NCBI GenBank assembly: GCA_003427395.1
Contig: BFEA01000359.1
Span: 1,460,283-1,523,038, forward strand
Direction: 5' to 3'
Length of the DNA stretch: 62,756 bases
Origin: Chara braunii
Taxonomy: Eukaryota; Streptophyta; Charophyceae; Charales; Characeae
The notes beneath the pieces were generated by a model. It ran no database searches and had not been told where the DNA came from. It saw only the letters and a program-made list of their open reading frames with translations. The position numbers were made by a program, and so were the translations under genes. Below, piece by piece: positions 56,116-62,756 of the stretch. Position 1 is the first letter of the stretch. Each line of letters opens with the position of its first letter.

Positions 56116-58170
56116 CACACTGGAACGACAAGCACACATCCTTGATCGGTAGAGCACTAGCAATCAACAATGCGGTCCTGGCAGCCCTCTTGTACAGACC
56201 GGCCCTTTGGGCCCTCAGTAAAGATGCGGTTAGATCACTCGATAGGCAAAGTGCCGCCCTGCTGTGGAGAGGTAACAATGAACTTCCAAATGTCATAAGC
56301 AGAGTGGCGTGGTCATCGATGATCCAGCCCAAGGACAAAAGGGGCTTGGGCATCCTGGACCCAGTCATCCAGGTTACCGCTTTGATGGTGCAATGGGTCA
56401 AAGGACTCATTTTTACGTCGGACCTTCCCTGGTACTCCCTGCACTTGAACAGATCGCTAGACTGGCCCCGCAAGCGCCGCGAGGACTGGATCCCCTGACT
56501 TGGCTCGAGGACCGTTACTGGTCCATACCGCGGCGCCCTCGAGTCGATAGAGACTCCACTCGAGGAGCAGCGAGGAGCGACCTGGCCAATGACGACATCT
56601 GGCCCCGAGTGCTGAAGGCATGGCGCCAACTCCCGTTGCTGGTAAAATCCGCGCCGGACAGATGGGAAGAAGTGACGAGGCAACCCCTTTTTGGCAACAG
56701 AAATATTACTGATAGAAACGGTAGGGTACACCGCAGCTCAGACCCCCCATGGAGCAGCTAGGTCAGAAACGGTGTCGTAAGGATCAAAGATATATGGGAC
56801 CCGACGAGTAGAGACTGGAAGAGCACGCCACATTTGAGGGGTCAGTTGAGGTATTGTCATGACATTGAAAGGAACCTAGAAACTCTGATCTATGACATCC
56901 CTCTGGACTGGGTACGTACCCTTTGAAAAGGACTGCGGCTAGCGAAAGGAGACTGGGTCGCAGCCCCGGGCGGCACACAAACTGTTGACAAGGTGGTGGA
57001 AGTGGGGGCAGGCGAATCCCAGGTCAAACTCTTCCATAAAGGAAAGGATAACATCCTCACCACGTACTCTCCGGCCACGGTAAGGTGGTGGAAGAACGAA
57101 GAGTTGCACAAAATCCGGGTACTGAGACACAAAGACGAATGGATCGCATATCGTCCCGGATCCCCCCTAGCCGAACTTTCCTTCGACCCAGCGGAGTGGC
57201 ACTGGACGCCCGAACGCAGAACGCAAGCCAGCCCGAATAAAAACCTCCTTCACCTGTCTGTGAAGGCTACCTACCGGCTGCTGAGGCGAAAAGTGAACCT
57301 TAAAGAAATAGTAAAAGCCCGCTGGATAGCCCACCTGAACATAAGCGGGGGGACCGTCTGCCCGGTTCGGTGGTTCTCAATCATGCGATCCAGACCTGCC
57401 AAATTTGCGTTGCTGCAGTGGCAGATTGAACATCGCTGCCTTCCGACAAACAATTGGCTGATAGATCGCACGTCCTTGGAGTAGAAGGGTCTGGCGCTCC
57501 CCTGGTGCAAATCCTGCCTAAATGCCTTCCCCTCCCGAAAGATCCCGGAAACTATTGAACACACCTGCAGTGCCCGGGGGCGGTCCTCACTTGGCGCTGG
57601 TGGGATAGGATATGGCGCCTCCTGGACACTGGCTCGAACTGGCCGTGGGATTGGAGGGCGTTGCTTTGTGAAGCATGGACCTCCCCCACAGACAGCGAGT
57701 TCGAAAACAACATGTTCAAGATCGGGAGGAGAGCGGTTATCTAGGCACTTTGGAGGAAGCGCTGCACTTACACTATCGAGGGTGTCCGGATGGAAGGAGA
57801 GGAAGTAACGGAAATAATTAAACATTATATACAGCAGGAACTCCTCTCACGGTGGCAGAAAGTAAAGAATCAATTACAGAAGTATCACCAAAAGAAGGAC
57901 ATCATACAAGCAATTAATCAATTCTCAAGGGACTGGTTGGGCAGCGAAAACGGGGGCTGGATTGCCTACATCCAATGGGAGGGCGGACAGACTCCCGGAT
58001 AGGAACATGCGGATTTCAAGAGGGACTATTACATCTCCTTCAAAGAATGGACTAATGTGGACCATGGAGTGCCGTTGCGCTCACCCGCAGATTTCCCGGA
58101 CCCGTTCCCCCCCCATCAGCTTTCCTTGGTGGATATGCAATGGTACGGCGCAGAATAGGCAGAGGACTTA
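56116..58170 (+). pseudogene. LINE ORF2 thumb/C-terminal region and zf-RVT
   Basis: Frames 55935-56498 (IGRALAINNAVLAALLYRP, DRQSAALLWRGN, IQPKDKRGLGILDP) and 56993-57484 (SVKATYRLLRRKVN, RPAKFALLQWQIEHRCLPT, then CKSCL in the next frame near 57510) match the C-terminal part of plant LINE ORF2 and its zf-RVT module. Frames 57790-58002 and later fragments reach about 58170. Several frameshifts and stops. Confidence 0.75.
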
Positions 58171-58563
58171 GAGGGCCTACTGCATCCTCTCCAAGGAATG
58201 ATTGTCGAGGGGTTTAGGGGCCAGTTTGGTAGAGGCACTAGTGGAACCAATGGAGGTCAATGGTTGCTCTAGAGACATGCAATAACTGACAACTCATAGC
58301 TGAGAGGGGCAAACCAAGGGCAAAATAGGTACGTAAAAGCCACACAAAAAGCTTAGCTGCAACAGGCTAACTTAGGCAGGGGTGAGGGTTGGTACATCCT
58401 TCCCGAGGGAAGCAATCAATGCCGCCCACTCGGGCCTCTCAACCGTAATGGGGAGGAGCGTGGAGTGCGTCAATCTTGTACTACTTTTTGACTTGCCAGG
58501 GGAATAGGAACTGGACTGTCGCTCCCCAGAATGGCAGGAGCCAGAACCGAGAGGTTCTGATCT

Positions 58564-58565
<2 letters not shown>

Positions 58566-58600
<35 letters not shown>
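58566..58600 (+). repeat. Poly-A tail of the LINE
   Basis: 35 consecutive A residues ending the 3' UTR. Confidence 0.85.
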
Positions 58601-58603
<3 letters not shown>

Positions 58604-58892
58604 TCTACAGAAAATAAACGATTGAAAACAACCAAGAGAACGACCACACATAAAGAGTCCTAGGGAATTCAAAAGAGGGAGAGATGTGTAACCGCGCCCA
58701 CATAATATATGAAAAAAGAAGATACGAGCGAGATTTCCCTGGTGGCACAAAGTCCAGCATAACATACTCCCCACACCACTCAAGGCATGGGTGACCCTGT
58801 GTGACTGTTCCTATTCTTGGAGTTCAACCACTCTTAGAACGTAAGCGAAATTGTAACTCCAAACGCGGTTATGGCTGGCAATTATTTTACCC
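58601..58892. other. Unassigned sequence right of the LINE
   Basis: No gene recognised. Confidence 0.4.
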
Positions 58893-59815
58893 TTCGCGCC
58901 CGGGAATCGTTCCCACCACCACTAGCGAGTCTCCCACGCTCGCTGTTGACGCCGCCACCCATAGGGCTTCAAGGCTTTATGACAATCAATTCGGAAATCT
59001 ACTAAGTATCAAACTAAAGGAACAATCTCAATAACTAAGAGTTGGGAAAGAAAAATAAGCATTAAGGTTACCCTCTCATCCTCACAATCCAAACACTGTA
59101 AATAGCCTTTGTTGCCTAGACGGGTTTCCCACCACGCACCCAATGGATACAACTCTAGTTTGCTCTTCACAGGGTCTCTTATACCATCCCAACCCTGTGA
59201 GTATCACCCTAAACCACTGCAAACATGCCCCAACGCTTAAGAACCTTAAGAATCTGTGAATGGACATATGCTTCTGGAAGATCGCAACGTCAAGCACAAA
59301 TCCCAAGTCCTAGCCTCGGCGCAAAACGACTGACCAAGGCCATCAATCACGCGAGGGCGCCCGGGAAACGTTCCCACCGCCACTAGTGAGTCTCCCACTC
59401 CCGCTGATGGCGCCGCCTCCCTTAGGGCTTCAGGGCTTTACAACAATCAAAATTTCGAAAATCTACAAAATATCAAACTAAAGGAACAGTCTCAAGGACT
59501 AAAAGCTGGGAAGAAAATTAAGCATTAGGGTTACCCTATCATCCTTACTATCCAAAACACTGTAAAGAGCCTTTGTTGCCTAGAAGGGTTTCCCACCACG
59601 CACCCAATGGATACAACTCTAGTTTGCTCTTCACCGGGTCTCTCATATCATCCCAACCCTGTGAGTATCACCCTAAACCACTGCAAACATGCCCCAACGC
59701 TTAAGAACCTCGAGAGTCTATGAATGGACATATGCTTCTAGAAAATCGCAACATCAAGCACAAATCCCAAGTCCTAGCCTTGACGCGACATGACTGTTCA
59801 AGGCCAATCACGTGA
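58893..59815. repeat. ~461-bp tandem duplication
   Basis: Two units start GCGCCCGGGAA at 58895 and 59356. They share CACTAG.GAGTCTCCCAC, AATCTAC.AA.TATCAAACTAAAGG, CCTTTGTTGCCTAGA and AAACCACTGCAAACATGCCC. Differences are scattered (roughly one in ten or fewer positions by eye). No coding frame spans it. Confidence 0.88.
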
Positions 59816-61369
59816 GGGAAGTGTGTTGAGTAGATGTTTTCAGTGATATCTCAATTGTACATAAGAACTCAATACTAACGGACAACAACCTTCAAACTAC
59901 ATCATGAACCAACTATAGAAAACTAAACAGGACGTAGAGGACAAAGCAACAACCAAATTAAATCAAACAGAATATAAAGTAAAATGAACTTTAGACTGTC
60001 TTGCGACGTAGATAGGTCAAACGAGACTTGTTGTAGCCCTTGGACATGCCGGAGCGCTGCCACCGCAGCCGCACGCTCTCCCACTGCATCCAGATGCGCC
60101 GCTCCGCCTTCCATGCTTTTCCTAGTGGTCGAGGTAGTCGGGATGGCGTGTCATGAGATACGATGCACGACCTTTGGATGGTGAGAAAGGAGCCCCCCCT
60201 TTCCAGCAAAAAGCTTGAGGGGAGGACGGCTCCTCGGGTATCGGGATCCTGTTAGGTATAACAGTTGGTATGGAGGTCAAGTGTGGAGCTGCCAGGATGC
60301 CATGGCTTAAGAGTGCAAAGCACTCCCTACCCACTCAAGGGCAAGGCTACGCCAGGGCACTGTCGCCATAGCTCTCACACAGCTATGGTGCCTGGAAGGG
60401 TAGGCACCTCGTGGAAGAGATCAGCGTCTGCATACCCCGAGGTTGCGTCCTACACAGCCGCCGCTGACGACCGGGCGCCGCCACCGCCGCTATCGCCGCT
60501 TCGTTAGCGCACATTTCACGCGGCCCTCATTTTATTATTTTTTGGCCCGGCCAGGCAAGTGACCCCGGGCCACTCAGGTAGCCTAGGTCACACCGCATTT
60601 ATCGGCGGTCCCAAGGAAGCTCGGGCAAAAAAAAGTGTTTGGGCCTTGTGGGCCTGCAACGAACCTCTTAGTCAACACCAATGAGCGCACAGAATCACAC
60701 AACACGCATGAATGAGATCAGATGAATTTCACACTGGAGGCCAGAGAGATGAAGACCATGTAGCGCAACTTTAGAATTCCAACAAATTATCACATAAGCA
60801 ATTAGGAGTTCCGGTCACAAGTGCTCAACAACGCTAACCCAAGTGACCAGTATTGAAGGGTGTTACAGGCAGTGGTAGACTGAAATAAACCCTCTCCTCG
60901 TTTAGAGAACCGGCCTGGATTTTTTTGGATTTCTGGACAGAACAGATAGGCAATGGCAAACTGAAATAGGACCTCCCCTCGAGAACGAAGGGTGTTACAG
61001 ACCCCGCCGGACACAGGTAAGATATACATTTTCCGTGGAGTCCGAAATAAGGGTCAGGTACCTGCACTTTCAGTTGCGGGACGGTAAGCCCGTTGACGAA
61101 AAAGCAGGCCAGAAGATGTCACCGCCAATCCACGAGGATACGACCAAGACTTAAAAGACAAATGATAATGCGGCGCCTACACACAGAAGTTGGACAACAC
61201 ATCAATGAAGAATAGGCATACGACAAAGACAGGGACGTATCCAAGGGTTCTTTCTCAAATATTTTCTCAAATATTTTCTCAAATATTTTTCTTGAATAAT
61301 TTTTTCGGTCACTTTCTGCAATTCTTCGTTCAGCCTACTTGGGAAACGTGTCCTCATGGAGACTAGTGT
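59816..61369. other. Unassigned stretch
   Basis: No supported gene. A - strand frame at 59991-60209 (PLGKAWKAERRIWMQWESVRL ... LTYLRRKTV) looks locally coding but has no recognised family. A diverged pair of ~55-bp segments (GAAGGGTGTTACAG, ACTGAAATA) lies at 60855-61005. A 15-bp AT-rich unit (TTCTCAAATATTT) occurs three times at 61251-61291. Confidence 0.4.
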
Positions 61370-61510
61370 TTTTGGAGATATTTAAAGAGTATGAAGCTAG
61401 AGCTTCGAAGCAGACTGAGCGGCGTGAGGTAGAAGGTCTGTTGCGGGGGAATTCCCATCGCACTTACAATGTGGTTACTCTGTGAGACTAAAACCTCGAC
61501 TACATTGTTT
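61370..61510 (+). repeat. Copy of the LINE-inserted repeat family
   Basis: Related in reverse complement to 54822-55010: ATATTTAAAGAGTA, CTTCGAAGCAGACTGAGC, and CCTCGACTACATTGTTTTGAG. A CAGGTACGTA splice-donor-like stretch follows near 61517. It may be the promoter end of a terminal repeat or untranslated exon. Confidence 0.6.
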
Positions 61511-62117
61511 TGAGTACAGGTACGTATTTCTCCTGATACTCTTTTCTCTTCTCTCTTGGTCTTCTCTCTGTCTACGACCTCCCTGTATCTTCTCTCCATA
61601 TTTGCATGCACTCACACTCCCTACTACTCGAGGACCAACTCTGAATACACCCTCTGCTAACTCTACTAACCCTTCTGAGGTCTTCTACTGACTACTAGCA
61701 CTGGTGCAGCTATGGCTGCCTTCCCTCTGCCAGAGCTGGGCAGCTATCGCTGCTCCCTCTCTCTCCCTCTACTAGCGCAGCTCCCTGGCTTAGCGCTTCG
61801 GCCCTTTCAATATCGCACAAGTGCACCAGCACTTCCACACTTCATGCGAATGAGCAATCTGCCCAATGAGGAGACTGGCCAGGCCTTATATTGTCTGGGA
61901 CCGGACTTCAACTCGTGCCAGCCTCTGCTTCTTGGGGCTTGACATGGTTCTGGTACCACATCCCCACGACCTGTCTGCTTTCGAATGTCAGGGCCTGGTA
62001 CCTTTCCCGAATTTCCATTGGTGTGCTGCTGCTTGGGCCTTTGAGTCACGACTTTTCCATTGGGTCAGATGGCTTTTGACTGAGAGATGGTTAACGACAG
62101 ACGCTATTTACAGATCA
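61511..62117. other. Unassigned stretch before the palindrome array
   Basis: Short frames only (61712-61942, 61866-62159); none recognised. Confidence 0.4.
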
Positions 62118-62680
62118 CTTTCAGCCACTTCACGTCCCCACTTGAAACTCCTAAAATGACCTGAAGTGGCTGAAGCTTCTGAAAGGGGTTTTAGGTACCC
62201 CCATCCAAATGGTTGGATTGGGGTACCTGAAACCCCTTTCAGAGGTTTCAGCCACTTCAGGTCATTACTACGATTTCATGACCCCACCTGAAATTCCTGA
62301 AATGACCTGAAGTGGTTGAAGCTTCCGAAAGGGGTTTCAGGTACTCCCATCTAACCATTTGGATGGGGGTACCTGAAACCCCGTTCAGAAGCTTCAGCCA
62401 CTTCAGGTCATTACGTCGGTTTCAAGTTCCCACCTGAAATTCCTGAAATGACCTGAAATGGTTGAAGCTTCTGAAAGGGGTTTCAGGTCCCCCCATCCAA
62501 ATGGTTGGATGGGGGTACCTGAAACCCCTTTCAGAGGCTTCAACCACTTCAGGTCATGACTGCGGTTTCAGGTCCCCACCTGAAATTCCTAAAATGACCT
62601 AAAGTGGTTGAAGCTTCTGAATGCAGTTTCAGGTATTCCCATCCAACCATTTGGTGGGGGTACCTGAAACCAAGATTGTC
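62118..62680. repeat. 146-bp tandem array of ~112-bp palindromes
   Basis: Inverted repeats at 62155-62266, 62301-62412, 62447-62557 and a truncated fourth from 62593, spaced exactly 146 bp. Each has arms of about 54 bp (AATGACCTGAAGTGG ... GGTACCCCCATCCAA and its complement) around a 4-8 bp centre, with a few mismatches. The ~34-bp spacers share CCACCTGAAATTCCT. The left edge begins with a partial 3' arm at about 62118. Confidence 0.92.
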
Positions 62681-62756
62681 ACGCGGGGATCCCTGGGGCC
62701 CAAGCCGGGGTAGGGGTTTCACCCCCGGACCCCCGCCGCGGGGCTACCCAACCCCC
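62681..62756. other. GC-rich right edge
   Basis: Very GC-rich sequence with partly self-complementary CCCGG/CCGGG runs. Too short to assign. Confidence 0.3.

Larger units (their letters stand above)
48331..58600 (+). mobile_element. L1-type LINE, full length but broken
   Basis: Order: GC-rich repetitive 5' UTR, ORF1 (49950-52816, one stop and frameshifts), ORF2 (52842-58170) with AP-type endonuclease, RT and zf-RVT pieces, 3' UTR, and a 35-base poly-A tail ending at 58600. The 5' end is not precisely placed. ORF2 is disrupted by frameshifts and by a 733-bp insertion. No intact ORF2 remains, so it is not autonomous now. Confidence 0.85.

Overview
This is a nuclear, repeat-dominated eukaryotic window and not a gene cluster. 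It contains four sizeable decayed retroelements: three Ty3/gypsy elements with chromovirus features and one L1-type LINE. It also holds two copies of a long non-coding element, one short-TIR DNA transposon, U6 snRNA-derived sequences, many microsatellites and several tandem arrays. Two assembly scars are present: a 15-N gap flanked by a duplicated end, and an embedded Tn5/Nextera mate-pair junction. The pol and gag sequences resemble those I remember from streptophyte algae such as Chara braunii. That assignment is inference from memory and was not searched.

Layout. 1-12369: degenerate + strand gypsy element (gag, protease, RT, then RNase H, integrase and a chromodomain remnant), split at 2734-10476 by non-coding element A. 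12370-13336: unassigned sequence, GA microsatellites and the N gap. 13337-20587: element B, a diverged inverted copy of A that carries a tRNA-like/U6-like composite. 20592-21866: unassigned sequence and a 24-bp minisatellite. 21867-28430: - strand gypsy element with no visible LTRs, interrupted by a 2.36-kb DNA transposon at 23734-26091 and by the sequencing adapter at 22208-22245. 28430-39250: mostly unassigned, with one unrecognised pseudogene (33294-34405), a U6 retrocopy and a ~275-bp tandem repeat.

39258-47875: - strand gypsy element with both LTRs, a primer-binding site, a repeat-rich leader, an extra coiled-coil ORF upstream of gag, then gag, pol and a chromodomain remnant. 47876-48330: probable 3' end of another LINE. 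About 48400-58600: + strand LINE (repetitive 5' UTR, ORF1, ORF2 with endonuclease, RT and zf-RVT, poly-A tail), broken by a 733-bp insertion with an 11-bp target duplication. 58601-62756: a 461-bp tandem duplication, unassigned sequence, and a 146-bp-period array of long palindromes.

No intact host protein gene could be supported. The most interesting structures are non-coding: elements A/B with TGTC...GACA-like ends, 4-bp target duplications and internal arrays (including stem-loops whose arms co-vary between units); the tRNA-like/U6 composite; the bZIP-like motif array in a retrotransposon leader; and the palindrome array at the right edge.
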